Assembly (NCBI RefSeq): GCF_052857255.1
Contig: NC_135505.1
Coordinates: 63,402,149 to 63,466,148 of the forward strand
DNA length: 64,000 bases
Direction: 5' to 3'
Origin: Amblyomma americanum
Taxonomy: Eukaryota; Arthropoda; Arachnida; Ixodida; Ixodidae
Position numbers and translations under genes: made by a program. Of the stretch, positions 31,645 to 43,838 are shown piece after piece. Positions within the stretch are counted from its first letter, which is position 1; each line of letters begins with the position of its first letter. Below the pieces are notes generated by a model that was not told the DNA's origin, did no database searches, and was given only the letters and a program-made list of their open reading frames with translations.

Positions 31645-34600
31645 GAGGCCTAAATTCGGCTATCCATATAGGTGCGAAATGTCCCGATTGGAGTAATCTC
31701 TGCGTAGCTTGCACGGGGCGCAACTAGGCACTAGATGCCGAACCCGCATGTATTCATCATGTGTTGTTCAAATGGGTCCCACGAGGGCTGCCCATATGGG
31801 CCCGGCCGGAGACTTGTAACGGCACAGAAACCCCAGTTTTGTAGCAAGCAAATAATTACTCTTTGGAATCCACCCAAGCTCAGCCACACGGGTACAAACG
31901 AAAGCTCCCTTATTACAAAGCTACTCCACCATGGGTAATTCCCTGAACATTTCACCAAAGGGCAGTTTTATGCCCAATAATAAAAAAAATCGGAGAAACA
32001 ATGAAACCGGAACAAGAGGAAAGTAAGGCTGGAGAGGCGATGTGAAGCACGGGAAAGGCTGGTGCAGCGTCCATCCCAAGCAGCGCGGGTCGACGTACCA
32101 ATAGCAGAACGTATTGTCGAGGGCCGATGCTATGTAGGACCAGAGTGAAGTAAATCATTTCCACGATTGAGCCGATTACCTGTGCTTCTTCAGATTTCCC
32201 TCGTGCTATTTTGATGTGAGCAGGCGCAAAAATTGGATGAGCTGTGGAATATACCTCAAAGATTGTAAGTTTCACCTGAAGACATTACTGTGGATTAGCA
32301 TGCCTCTGTATGTTTTGCAGACGTGAAGCCTTATTGGAGAATGAATACCTTAAGTTCATAGAAATTTTCACAGCGTTATTATGTTCTGAAAGTGACTTTC
32401 GGGATGTTCCTTCCTATGTCAAGCTGGTGCCTATTCAGGCTCACGCTTATCGATTGTCCTGTTTCTCGAATATGGTATCTGTGAGGAGCAGCATTTCAAC
32501 ATGCACAAGACGTGACAGACGACGCGCGGGTGCAGATAGTATATATGTCGAAGAAAAAAACATTTATGCTGGTTCTGCAGTGTTGGTCAATTGTGTTATT
32601 ACTTTTTCAGATGAGTCAAACCTGTACCTCGAATGACACTTTCCAGAGCCCCAACGCCTGGCAACACAGCCTTCCACGTCGCTCTCTGATCATACTCCAA
32701 AAACACGTAATTTTGGTCTGCTGATCTGGCTAATTCTCACTTTTGTAAATAGACCGATCGAATCCTCTTTAGCAGCCAAACTGCACCGGATAATCAAGTT
32801 AACGTTCCAAATCCCGCCATCATCCGAAATCAGAACTGTTTACTCGTCCCCGGATATTCCTCCTCTTGGCAAAGGTTTATCACGCGCAAATGATGGATAA
32901 TTTGTCCAGATAGACAAGTGCTGTCCCGGATTGTGGGATAGGAGACTGCGACTCCGCCCATAGGCCCTGTTCACTTTGGTTGATGTGGGCTGGAGTCGAA
33001 GTTAGTTTCCTCGGCCATTTCGTATTTTAGCGGTGCAAACGTTCTGACCAAGTCGCCATAGTATTTCGGTGTTTCTAAATTCGCGCTACACCGTACACCT
33101 TCCATATTAGAAAATTGTGCGTGCCAACTGGCATGGATTTAGCTTAGTTGATATGAACGCAGTGAAGCTACTTTTCTGAGTGTTTATTTAGAGCGTCTAC
33201 ATTACATGAAAAAAGTTGTCAGGTCTGACAAGAGTAGTGACACGCAATTATATGCTAAGAGTTTTAAGATACAGTTTAGTGCACAACACGTTTGAGTAGT
33301 AGCGTCGCTTGCTTATGTAACAGTAAAAACAATTACAGCCAAGCACAGAAACCATACAGCAAGACACAATGAAAAATTTCAGAGCTGAGAACTTGGGCTC
33401 AAAATTCCACTGATATCTGCATGCACACTGAGTAGTCGTCTGTAAGCGTTCCGCAGATAACGTAGACGAAAGTAGCCGTCACCTAGTTCAACAGACAAGG
33501 TCCTCAGCGCAGTCAACAATATTTGTTGAAAAGCTTCAAAATCAATGAAACTCCAGAAGCACTGCTAAGCGCTTTTGCAAACCTGATAATGTCTTTGTAT
33601 CATCCACAGTAATACTTCTGGCTCTTGTTGCATTAGTATAAAGCACAGCCAACGCACTGCCTATGACGGCAATCTGCACAGTACAGCGCGAAATCGGCTC
33701 GAGGGGAAAATGTCGGAGTTGCATATGCGCGGGAAACACACTGCCATGCAAAGAATTACAACATACGCTGCTGGCAGGAATGAAAAAAAAACAAATAAAT
33801 TTGACATCGATGTCGTTTTTTGCTTCACAGCAGTCACGAAAAGCAAATCAACACCTTGACCTCATAGAATGAATGATTTTGATTTGCATGTGAATATAAT
33901 AGCGCTACTGAGCGTCAGTACCCAAGGAGTAGCAAATGGTAAGAATATTAACATCACTAATGGCACACACACACACAAAGAAAGAACTGGGAGCTAACCG
34001 AGTGAGACTGATATCAACGGTGGAATGTAACAGTTCGCTGCAACACCTCAACAAGACCAATATCTCTACACGATTGTTAAAGAACGCGCCTTAAATACCG
34101 CATTTGTCACAAATACCAACTCAAGGTATTTGTCAACAAATACCAACCCCTAGGAATCGCAGGATGTTTAAATAAAACTGATTTGATTTGATTTCAAGGA
34201 GAACTCCGTCGGTTTGTTCCCTTAATGGCGAGAAATACACTTTCAGCGCTCCATCTGTGCTTGAACCAGGCCCACAAGGATGCCTCGTAATTGTGAGAGT
34301 TGTGAAAAAGGCATAATTTAGAACCAAAAAGCACTTTTCCTGGCACGTAAGTAGAAGGTCGATGCAGCAACGAAAATCTAAGCGCGCGAAAAAAAAAAGT
34401 TACCCGCATGAAGTTTTCCACATTAGCGCAAAAATTGCAACACTGTAAGATATATAGAAATCGGAGAAAAAGGAACCCCCACAGCCCATAATATTACACT
34501 CGGAAAGGTAGGGAACCGCGCAAACTAGGGTGGCTCGATGATGGACGCTTTCGAGATTTCTGGCCAGGTGAAGTTTGAGACGAGGCGATGTTGGGGCCCG

Positions 34601-34714
34601 CACTTGAAAGCCTGTCGAAAACGGTTGACAGCCGGGAGTGCGACATTGCAGATGGCGATCTGCAGAGGGGAAAAATGCACTTTGAACATAAATTTTAACG
34701 CCCAGCAATAAACG
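31645..34714. other. No gene recognised
   Basis: Short frames only. A (CA)6-like run near 33965-33977 and a GATTT repeat near 34181-34196 are minor simple repeats. Confidence 0.45.
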
Positions 34715-35395
34715 CCCCGGTGTCGCAGAAGGACCCGTGTCGGCGTTGCCTTCAGCGTTATGGAAACATTACGACCAATCTGAAGGGTCGCGACGTGAAA
34801 ATCACGCGACCTTGCGCGGCTGATCCAAACAACCTATTGGGATTACGCTTTGCTTCTCATGTACCAGGTGTTTCACGGAAGAATTTGCGTTACGCTAAAG
34901 AAAAGTGGGGCTTTTGAGGCGAAAATATGTATTTTCAGCACAGTATTACCAGTGTTGGAGACACCAGAAAACCGGTGAATCTTATAAAGTCAACAACGAA
35001 GATCAAAGGATGAGCTGCGCAGTCAACCACCAGCAATATACGCAGATTTCGAGGAGGGGGTCACCTATAATTTCCTTCTCACGTGCGGTAAGTGCTATAT
35101 CGAACAGACCGGCAGGTGAGACACTGAAAGAGTTAGAGAACACGCAAATTCATTAGGAGCAACTGCCACGTCACGCTTCCTGGCTCTTCATTGCCGCCAG
35201 CCTAAGCACCCTTGCACAGCTAACTTAGACAACATCTCGATCCCCGGGATAAGAAAAAAAGACAGGCTGGCCTGGGAGATCATCGAAGCTGTTGCCATCC
35301 GTAAGAAAGGAATGAACTGGATAACCACCACGTCTACTAGACTGTCTACGAAAGAAAAAGCATACCTGCATGATGTTTGTCCTGTCTGATAAACC
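34715..35395 (+). mobile_element. Penelope-like element 3' part with GIY-YIG domain
   Basis: The end of the coding region reads TCGKCYIEQTGR, a TGA stop, then RVREHANSLG, FLALHCRQPKHPC, NLDNISIPGIRKK and AWEIIEAVAIRKKG, ending in TGA near 35390. This matches the C-terminal GIY-YIG endonuclease of Penelope-like retroelements (KCYIGQTGR, REH and the IIEA-x-x-I-x-KKG pattern). The YIG of the family is YIE here. Upstream, HVPGVSRKNLRYAKEKWG (near 34860-34915) resembles the P-Y-I/V-x-GVS segment that precedes the domain. The RT is missing, and stops show it is inactive. Confidence 0.75.
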
Positions 35396-37999
35396 GGTCA
35401 ATTTTTCGTCCCGTTTGTTCTTAGAATCCTCTTCGCCATCGTTTTTATGATTCTATATTTTTTTAGTCACCACAACACGTTTCTGGCCTTTTTAACCCTG
35501 TGTAGCCGAGTTACTGTTGCCATTTATTGGTTTTAACTCTACTCTAGTGTGGCTTGAAGCCAGGAAGGGAAGGTTTTTACAAGTTTTTACAATTGTCTAT
35601 CTTCATAGTACAAACCTTTAGGTTCGTTTCTGCGTGTTATTGTTGGCGCAATTTTTTTTCTTTTTTTGTTTTTACGACGCAGCATTAGGTTCTTTAAGTG
35701 TCCGGTTTGTTGCCTAGAGCTTATGTTTTGACTGCTTTCACGACTGATTTTCTTTTATCTGCCGGTTACCAGCACACGTGCGCTCAGAGGTGTAACGCGG
35801 CCTCAGATTGTCTGGCTTCACTGGTTTCGTATTCCCGTCGAAATATGTTCCCTCATAGTTTCTAAGGTTTTGTTATTGATTTTGTTGCGGCCCCATTTCC
35901 CATCGGTTTTTCCCCTCTCGATCGTTCTTTCCGCCCCTAACCGCTCTATATATTTCCGCTCGATTTATCTCTTTTTTTTTCTTTAAATGTTGTTAGCGCT
36001 GTGTTTCGTGTTTCAATGTGTCCCTCCACTTCTCTGCGTCATAATGTTCACGCTGACTCTCAGATGGATTGTCATTCTTTTCCAAGTAAAACACATTTGA
36101 CATTGTGTATCTCTAGCCAACAGGCGAATCTGGGCAATTGTTTATTTTTGTGTGTTGTGGAGCCGGTACACATATTAAAACACCTCAGAAAAAATTGGCT
36201 GAATAAGTAAAATGCACACACTTGTCTTATTTATCCTGAGTTGAAAAATACTAAATGAAAGGTTGAGACCAAAAAGCTTCGCTTCGGACCTGTTTACTTC
36301 GGAGCGACACAAACTGTCAAGTTTGCGTAAGGACGCACATAAAAGGTGCTGCACCCTACAAATATTGATCCTAAAAATGCGAAACTTGCACCAAAAGTAA
36401 TCAGCCCAATTGTAGCACTAGCCCTGAAGATTCACCACGAAACCTTAGTTTCGCTACGCTGCTGACACAGCGAAGTGAACAGTAGTAATATGCAAGTGCT
36501 CCTGCATTGTAAAATAAAAATTCCAATAAAATTCCCGACACCTCAGAAATATTTATCAGGAACTTGTCAGAAGCATGAGCGACATGCAGTTTCAATTTCT
36601 TGGTGACTTGGTGGACTGGTTCGACACACGGAATGGCCTAACATAATTTCCAAGAAGAATAAAAAATGATTGTTTGTATTGCGTGATTTAAGTGCCGGCT
36701 GTACTTGTGCATTGACAGCGGAAACTAACACGGCATTCCGGCTGACGTCATATGCACTGATAATATTAGCAGAGGCTGCCTCCAAGAATTGAATTTCAAA
36801 CCTTTCTTGGCCAGGAAATGTAAAAAAGTGAGTTCGGGGAATGGTTTGGAAGATACCGCCGGCTTGTTGAATAAAACCATCATATTTCTGTTCAGCAGAT
36901 ATACGAGTCTGAAACCATACTGTGCCTTCAACACACATCGGCATTTCCCGACATTAAAGAACTTTCTAATTCCAGCTTCATTGCATGTGACGGAAATTAC
37001 TTAAAGGTCAGTACAACATTAAGGTTAGCTGGGAGGACATTATATTAAAGCAAGTATGTTCAGCCGAAAATATGTACATAGCAGGTTGCTTCGTCCATGC
37101 CACGTTCAAGAATATTCCCTGCGCAGCATACAGAAGAAACCTCGAAAGAGAGCACAGGGTTGTTCCATAGCAATAAAACTGCCTAATCAAAAGACTAACA
37201 AGATGAGTGCTGAAATTTGCGCGGCCTATCGTAATCAGTGCTATTCTGCACACTGAAACGATGCTGGAAACATTGACGACGAAAGAGAATGCCGCACAGC
37301 TACATTCAAAACGGTGCCAAAGAGAGTTTCTCCTCAGCTTACTGAAGCACTTGTTTGGGGATAACATTAGGATGTTTGCTTGAACAGACGTCACCCATAC
37401 ACAGTGATATACAACATCTTGTGGGTTGCCACTGACACCTACATGCGGAACTACGTCCTGGAAAAGACAGATCTGCTGACGGCTAAGAAGGCTGCAGCAC
37501 ACGGAAGGAAACTAAAACATGGAAATAAACCACTTTTGAGACTCCAATAAGGGTACCAAAAAAAGGCCTCAGTGCAATCAGTGCAATATGGGACTTCGCA
37601 TGCCTTTCTACATGCTTTGTGCAGATGCGTGCACGGCACTGCTTTCGTACACTACCTATTGTATTCGTTATTGCATGGCGAAGGCGCTAAATTTTAAATA
37701 ACAAAGGTTTAAACCTCGTCTGTGTCGCTCATAGAGAACCCATTTCATGCAGTGCTAGTTCGATACAAGCAGATGCTTTCCCGCGCTACAGGGTCAGGGT
37801 GCGGAACGGTAAGGAGGGAGTGCGCAGGAATGAAGTGTTCGAGTGGGCTTTGGCTCATCACGTCATATGGACTTGCGGCTGTCGTATACAAACAACACTG
37901 AGTTTCTATTCAAAGCAATCATGCAGAACCAACTAACACGACGGCGTGCTTTGTTAAATAAAAGTAGATATTGTTCAGGAAACATAAACGAATACGAAC
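35396..37999. other. No supported gene; coding-like fragments 36567-37690
   Basis: 35400-36400 is T-rich with no frame of note. Between 36567 and 36944 a 125-codon minus-strand frame is open, and on the plus strand about 37380-37680 reads NILWVATDTYMRNYVLEK and LLTAKKAAAHGRKLKHG before a TAA, then more open sequence. These may be pieces of a DNA transposon or a dead gene, but I recognise no family. Confidence 0.35.
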
Positions 38000-38325
38000 C
38001 TTTCCCTGGAGCGCTCTGCCCATCCTTCCGCACTGAGAGAAGCTGTGCAGGTAGAAGAAGACCTGCACAGGCGGGAAGACCCAGAACAGGTTCCTCTCGC
38101 CACCCGAATGCTCCGCTTCATCACCCACGGCTTCAGAAGCGGCCGGGGAGTGCAGGCGTGGTATGTAGCTCGCCGTGTGCGCAGCAATGCTCTCCAGGTA
38201 CACTTCGCGCAGTTCCGAGGGTCGCGCACCGGGCATGAGTCCGCTGCCCTGCAACACCATCGCCAGTCGCACGATATCCTTGTGCAGCTGCCGCGCGCCA
38301 GGGTCGATGTCCGGGGCGGTAACGG
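38000..38325 (-). CDS. Probable M13 peptidase exon (ectodomain)
   Basis: On the minus strand the acceptor ATGCAG precedes 38325 and the exon begins with two bases that complete a split codon, so the preceding intron is phase 1. The frame then reads VTAPDIDPGARQLHKDIV, LAMVLQGSGLMPG and ELREVYLESIAAHTASYIP, with high GC content and no stop. A Pro-Asp-x-x-x-x-x-Arg start followed by the helical YxxxxxxHTA segment suits the M13 ectodomain region between the two early cysteines and the Glu-rich catalytic half. The 3' limit is uncertain: the frame stays open to a weak donor AAAG|GTTCGT at 38000/37999, and a stop-free alternative donor near 38120 (GTGATG) is possible. It lies about 16 kb from the previous recognised exon and cannot join it directly, because 54380 ends in phase 0. 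Confidence 0.5.
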
Positions 38326-40079
38326 CTGCATGACAGACGAAACTACCAGTTTAGAGACCGCCTTTGAGACACGTATATTAAATTTGATAGGCATACGAAA
38401 ATTGTTTCGATAGAGATGACGTTCTTCTTTTGAAGTAATGATAAAAACTAGTCCGTACTTCCTCACTTCCCAGCAGACACATTGATAAATTTTTGCACAG
38501 CACTCATTCACGGCCAACTGAAACACTGTTTTTGATCATGGAGCAACACTTCAGCTACTCACCTTCAACATCTCCAAAACATGCAAAATCTAGCGCTAAA
38601 CTTATTACTTTTAAACATTTAGGCAGAATTGCTGACACACTCGTTCTTCATTTCAGCACACTGCCACTACGGTATGTTTTCTAAAAAAATATCAATAATC
38701 ATTTTGAGGCTCAAAAAAACAATTATTTTAAAAACATGAGTGCCACTTCTTCAGTCAATTGCAGTAAAAAATATAGTACGCTTCTAATGCAAGGATTCGT
38801 CCAAGATGAAATCAATTAAGGAAAATTTATAGCGAACTTAAGGTGTATGAGGTGCTTGAATCAGTTAATGAAATATTACAAATCCTGTTAACATCTGCAG
38901 AATTCCAGAAAAATTTGCAACAACATATGCATATCGCACTAAAACATGTCTTTAGGTATTGTGAATGCTTCCTTTTTTTCCACCGGAACATTTATTCCTA
39001 TTCTGTACTAAACTGCGATTGAGGAGTACTGGCCTTTAAGTGTACTAATCCAGACCACTTTTTGCTGCTCCCTTTGTTGCTGTTCTTGTTCACAACATAT
39101 GTCGCATATTTATTCAAAATTATAAACTTGAAAGCAATAGCTCAGTAGTTGCTTATTCTTGTACTTCACGGTGAACTTAATATTTAACCAAATATTTTTG
39201 CTGCTTTTCCATGACCTTTATCCACTGTATGTATAAACGTCCTCCTTATTCTTCTGACCTTGACACTCCTGTAGTTTGTAAATGTATTAAGGAACGAATT
39301 TTCCGACCTGAACTCCTCGATAACTATTCCTGATAGTATGATTAGAGGTAGATCCTACTATAGCGAAATCACTCATGCGGTCGCCAACACCGACGAAAAA
39401 TCTTGCCGCCGTATGTACGTATGGTCCTGAGATCTTGTGCTGTTGCCTACCAAGTCTTGTTGCCACCCGAGCAGAGTCACTCAGAGGAGCGTCGCGCCCG
39501 GTGCGCGAGAGCTTGCTCGGGAAGAGAAACAGGGGTAGCAAAATTCGTACTGTGACGCTGTGAAGCGCTCTTTCTGTATCTGTGCATTCCTGAGCTGATT
39601 CCCTTGCGCCATGCAACTTTATGATGAACCAACTAGCCCAACAGCAAGTACGTCTGCTCACACTAGTTTTCTTGATAGGAGACAAGTACGAGTGCAGAGG
39701 AGCATCGCTTAACCGCGGCACCCGTGCGCTGGTAGTGGATGGGGACTCTCCATCATCTGTAAATCTTAAGTAGAGAATGACAAAATTTTTATATACGAGA
39801 ATAAACCCAATAAAGATAACACGTCACATCCTTAAATCGGAGCCAAGTGTACCCTCCAATCGAAGAATGAATACTTGCTTTTGCATGTCTACTCGGTTTA
39901 ACTGCGTTGAACCCCTACAACTTTTAATAAGAGCTGTCATGACGGTTATAAGACCGAAGGCAATAAAAGACACACATCACTGTACTAACAAAGGTACCAG
40001 ATTGTTGAATGCTCACACTTATGTCTAAAATAGATCGTATGTATATTTGGGGCTAACGTCTCAAAAGCGAATCCGGCCG
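38326..40079. other. Intronic sequence, no gene recognised
   Basis: A 144-codon minus-strand frame (39287-39721) has no domain. Its upstream end holds GCTGTTGGGCTAGTTGG, which resembles a motif near 61655-61680 and may be repeat-derived. Short A/T-rich stretches occur. Confidence 0.45.
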
Positions 40080-40151
40080 TGAGGGATGCAATAGTGAAGG
40101 ACCCCATGCGTTCCCGTTCCGTACCCGGCCCCTGTTCAGCCGTTCACGTAC

Positions 40152-41112
40152 GTGGACGTCGTGCGCCGCCCAGTCACAATTCTTGGGCGTTCGCCTTGCA
40201 CCCCTTTAGTGGTCGCGATGCACGCTGCTCAACCGCTTCCTTACTGGGCTGATCGGCGCCAGGCACCGCGGAAGACTGGTCTCTGGCGCACTCCGGATCA
40301 ACGCCCGCTCTGCTACCACTGTGGCGAAGCCGGCCATCTCTACCGGCAGTGCCCCCATCGGGAAATGGGTCTGCGCGAATTTTCTCTGGACAGTCTCCGT
40401 AAGCGACCTGGAGAACACCCTCAGGACATCGCCGAGTATGTCGTCAGCCAGCGTAGTTCCCTGCCTCCTCCCCGCCGCCCGTCTCCTCGCCGCGAGTCGC
40501 TCTCGCCTCCTCCACGCCTGTCTTCGCCTTCTGATTCCCGTTATGCCTCAGCCCAACGTGGTTCCTCGAGCCCTCATCGGGAAAACTAGCTCCGGCGACT
40601 TTTGGGGGCGAGGCGCCGAACGCCGATCCGCCGCAAAGCTTCCACCGCCGTACCGACCAACTTGCCCCGACGTTGAACGCCGCATAGCCGTACAGTTTTC
40701 CCCTACACGTCGGCCGAATCGCCCCTTCCCCTCAACCCCAGTCGCCGACCAGCTTCCGCCGCCGCACCGACTGAGTCCATCCCAACAGCCATCGACAAGC
40801 TGCGCTGAAGGCAGGATCTCCTTGGACATCATTGTTCTCGTCGACACTTTGGAGCTCAGCGCGTTGGTCGATACGGGCGCTGATTACCTCATTCTTTCGC
40901 GGACGGCTTGTGACTGCCCTGAAAAAGTGACGACACCGTGGGAAGGCCCCGACATACGTACGGCCGGCGGACAGGTTGTCGCACCGCTCGGTATGTGTGC
41001 GGCCCGGGTTACGTTTGAGGCTGCACCTTCGTCGCCACTTTTCTTGTTCTGCGCGAATGTTCTCGCGATGTCATCCTTGGCATCGACTTTCTTCGTGAGC
41101 ACGGTGCTATAA
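40152..41112 (+). pseudogene. Gypsy Gag C-terminus and protease
   Basis: The first frame has the knuckle CYHCGEAGHLYRQC (CX2CX4HX4C) followed by a Pro/Ser/Arg-rich tail. A second frame from 40321 carries the aspartyl protease with active site ALVDTGADYLILS (about 40861-40899), and then TAGGQVVAPLG. A third frame near 41060-41110 continues VILGIDFL, the flap-to-C-terminal segment. The D-T-G triad is intact, but frame changes break the protein. Confidence 0.82.
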
Positions 41113-41514
41113 TAGACTCCCGAATCGCTTGCTGACGTTTTCTACCAAAATGGCCACAGCAAAGCCGGCGCACCGGGGTCTCGGTCGCCCCTGCAAGTTG
41201 CCGACGATAGCGTTACGGTGCCCCCACGTGCTAGCATTCTCTCTAGATTTACCTGTGACGAGCCACATCGGAGACTCCGGGATGTCGAGCCTAATGTCTC
41301 TCTCGTACTCACTATGGGGATTGCGGCGGCACGAGTTATTGGCTGCCTTCATGACGGTTGGACAGTGGTCCTTGTTACCAACTTTTGCAATGAGCATCGA
41401 CATCTTTTCCGTGGCACAGCCATCGCTTACGTATACCATGTTCAGGAAGTGGCCGAATGCTTTGCTTGCGAGGAAGGCACACCTGGAGGTGAAGCAGAAG
41501 CGCTCAACGAGGTC

Positions 41515-42429
41515 AACATAAATCCGGGCCTTTCACCCGCTGAAAAGGGGCCACTTCAGAACCTCTTGCGGGAGTTTCGCGCGTGTTTCACGTCCTCGTC
41601 TATAGTGCGACAAACGTCGCTAGTTAAACACCGCATCATCACTCATGAGGGAGCTCGACCCATCCATCAGCAGCCCTATCGTGTGTCCCCTCGGGAACGA
41701 GAAGCTATACAAACACAGGCCACAGAGATGCTCGCGGAGGGCGTCATCCATCCGTCCACCAACCCGTGGTTGTCTCCTGTCGTCCTCGTGAAGAAGAAAG
41801 ACGGAAAACTGTGGTTCTGCGTCGACTATAAGAAACTTAAGTGTGACAAAGAAAGACGTGTATCCGCTGCCACGTATCGATGACTCCCTCGACCGTCTTC
41901 GTCAAGCCAAGTACTTCTCTTCGTTAGACCTCAGGAGCGGTTATCGGCAGATAGAAGTCGATGAGAAGTCATCACACCGGTCGGGCTCTACGAATTTCGC
42001 GCCCTCCAATTCGGGCCCTGCTGTGCTCCGGCCACTTTTCAAATAACGATGGACACCATCCTCACTGGTCTGAAGTGGCAGACATGTCTTGTTTATCTTG
42101 AGGATGTCATTATTTTTTCTGCAACGTTCACGGAACATCTGCACCGCCTCAGAACTGTCCTCGAAGACGTTTGTTCCACCAAGCTCTCCCTCAAACCACA
42201 AAAATGTCACTTTGGGTTCACCGAATTGAAGTTTATCGGGCACGTCATTAGTGCTGATGGAATCAGAGCTGACCCAGAGAAGCTTGCCGCCGTTGATGCC
42301 TTTCCGGTCCCCGTTCAGAAAAAAGCAGTCCGAAGTTTCCTGGGCGTGTGCTCCTACTATCGTCGCTTCATTAGAAAGTTCGACCAGCTTGACAGCCCTC
42401 TGACGTTCCTAACACGGGATGATACATAA
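41515..42429 (+). pseudogene. Gypsy reverse transcriptase
   Basis: It reads LSPAEKGPLQNLLREFRACF, the GVIHPSTNPWLSPVVLVKKK segment, FCVDYKKL, motif A as FSSLDLRSGYRQIEVDE, and motif C as LVYLEDVIIFS (near 42090-42115). The family motif is Y-x-D-D. Here the first Asp is Glu (YLED), which should abolish or cripple catalysis. FIGHVISADGIRADPEK and FLGVCSYYRRFI follow. Three frames are needed to read it. Confidence 0.88.
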
Positions 42430-43190
42430 TTTTCCTGGGGCAATGGACAAAAAACTGCCTTTGACGAATTGACGAAGCCGACTCCAATCGTCGCCAATCC
42501 TAGCATATTTCGACGAAGAGGCCGACAAGAGGGTACATACGGATGTGAGCAACGTCGGTCTTGGCGCCGTTCTTGTCCAGCATCAAGACGGTGTCGTCAA
42601 AGCAATTGCCTACGCCACCCGCGCACTGTCGGGAGCAGAGTTGAACTACTCTACAACCGAAAAAGAATGTTTAGCGGTAGTCTGGGCAGCAGCTAAGTTC
42701 CGCCCATACCCTTAAGGTAGACCGTTTTGTGTCGTCACCGACCACCATTCGCTGTGCTGGCTGAAAAATTTCAAGAACCCTTGCGGCCTCCTCGCACGTT
42801 GGGCATTTTGCCTGCAAGAATTCGATTTCACCGTCACCTATAAGTCCGGCCGGAAACACACCGACGCTGATATCCTATCACGCGCTCCCGTCGAACCTCC
42901 TCCACAAGGCACCATGTGGGCACCCTGAGACACCACGGTATCTGGCTCGTGGACTATCCTCGTTCTGCCTCCGGAGCGGGGTGCTTTTAAAAGAACTCTA
43001 CTTCAAGTCCAGCAAGTTATCTGCTCGTCATACCGTATAATTTACGGGATGAAGTTCTCCTTGCCTGCCATGATGAACCGACTTCCGGCCACCTTGGTGT
43101 CACCCGCACCTTGTCCCGCCTCCGGCAGTACTACTACTGGCCCCAACTCACTACAAGTATCAAGCGTTATGTTCCCAGTGTTGCCATAGC
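42430..43190 (+). pseudogene. Gypsy RNase H and integrase N-terminus
   Basis: RNase H: HTDVSNVGLGAVLVQHQDG, the catalytic Glu region in NYSTTEKECLAVVWAAAKF, then [13 protein letters not shown] and [17 protein letters not shown]. The first catalytic Asp motif, usually TDAS, reads TDVS. After a linker the integrase start reads VLLACHDEPTSGHLGVTRTL followed by LRQYYYWPQL (the HH half of HHCC). The CC half and the DDE core are gone. Stops include TAA near 42428 and 42713. Confidence 0.85.
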
Positions 43191-43619
43191 CACATGGTAC
43201 CTAGGTAACCACCACGTCCGCCTTTTTTCAGGGTAATGTTGGCGGGTTTTCAGGCAGGTTTATGAGATTCTTTCATTTGAATAGTTATTAATGGCAATTT
43301 TGGAGCCATAACAGTTTAAAATTTGAGCTTATTCAAGGATTCCGTTATGGTCCCTTCCTCCGCAACATCGGAATGTTTGACGCTGACTGTAGCTATCGAT
43401 ATTAGTCCTTCCTTTTCTGTTGAGAGCGCTATCGCGAAGGCTTCGATATTGCCTTTGTATGCCAGCGCATCACAATACTCTATATATCCTGCCTTCCCCC
43501 GCATTTCTTCGTTAGCGCATTGGCTACAGCTGTTCTCCTACCTTCGTGGTAGGAAGGATGTATGTTCTTTGATAGTGGTTTGATGGCCGTGGTGTTTCTG
43601 ATATGTGAGCGTACAAACA
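43191..43619. other. No gene recognised
   Basis: Sequence between the truncated Gypsy element and the poly(A)-signal candidate of the small minus-strand gene. Only frames of about 60-85 codons are present, without domains. Confidence 0.45.
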
Positions 43620-43625
43620 TTTATT
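43620..43625 (-). terminator. Candidate poly(A) signal of small minus-strand gene
   Basis: AATAAA on the minus strand, about 215 nt downstream of the candidate stop codon at 43839. It is the first exact signal after that stop that I see. Confidence 0.35.
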
Positions 43626-43838
43626 CGCGCGCCAATAATTCTAGGCTGCGGGCACTTTGAAAGTAGGCAAAATTGACTTAAATGGAGACATTTGCGAGAG
43701 AGATGTAAAACGAGCGTATTTCTCACTGAAACGGGGTGTTTTGAGCAAACCTAGAGGATTAATGGCGCGTGGCCCGCCTGTTCGTACTCTGAAGGTACGT
43801 GTTTAAATGGGAGCTCTTGAAGTTTAGCACGCAAATCA

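Larger units (their letters stand above)
40080..43190 (+). mobile_element. Truncated Ty3/Gypsy retrotransposon, usual gene order
   Basis: Gag end with zinc knuckle, protease, RT, RNase H and the first part of integrase follow one another on the plus strand, the canonical Gypsy order. The element stops abruptly in the integrase zinc domain at about 43190. No LTR is recognised on either side, so both ends are lost. Frameshifts near 40590, 41840 and 41975 and stops near 42430 and 42713 mark it as dead. It lies in a presumed intron of the M13 gene, antisense to it. Confidence 0.88.

Noticed and set aside
37008..37502. A 164-codon minus-strand gene
   Set aside because: Cys/Ser/Leu-rich composition of a chance antisense frame. 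The plus strand is more protein-like over the same interval.
39287..39721. A 144-codon minus-strand gene
   Set aside because: No domain, and mixed hydrophilic sequence consistent with a chance frame in repeat-like DNA.
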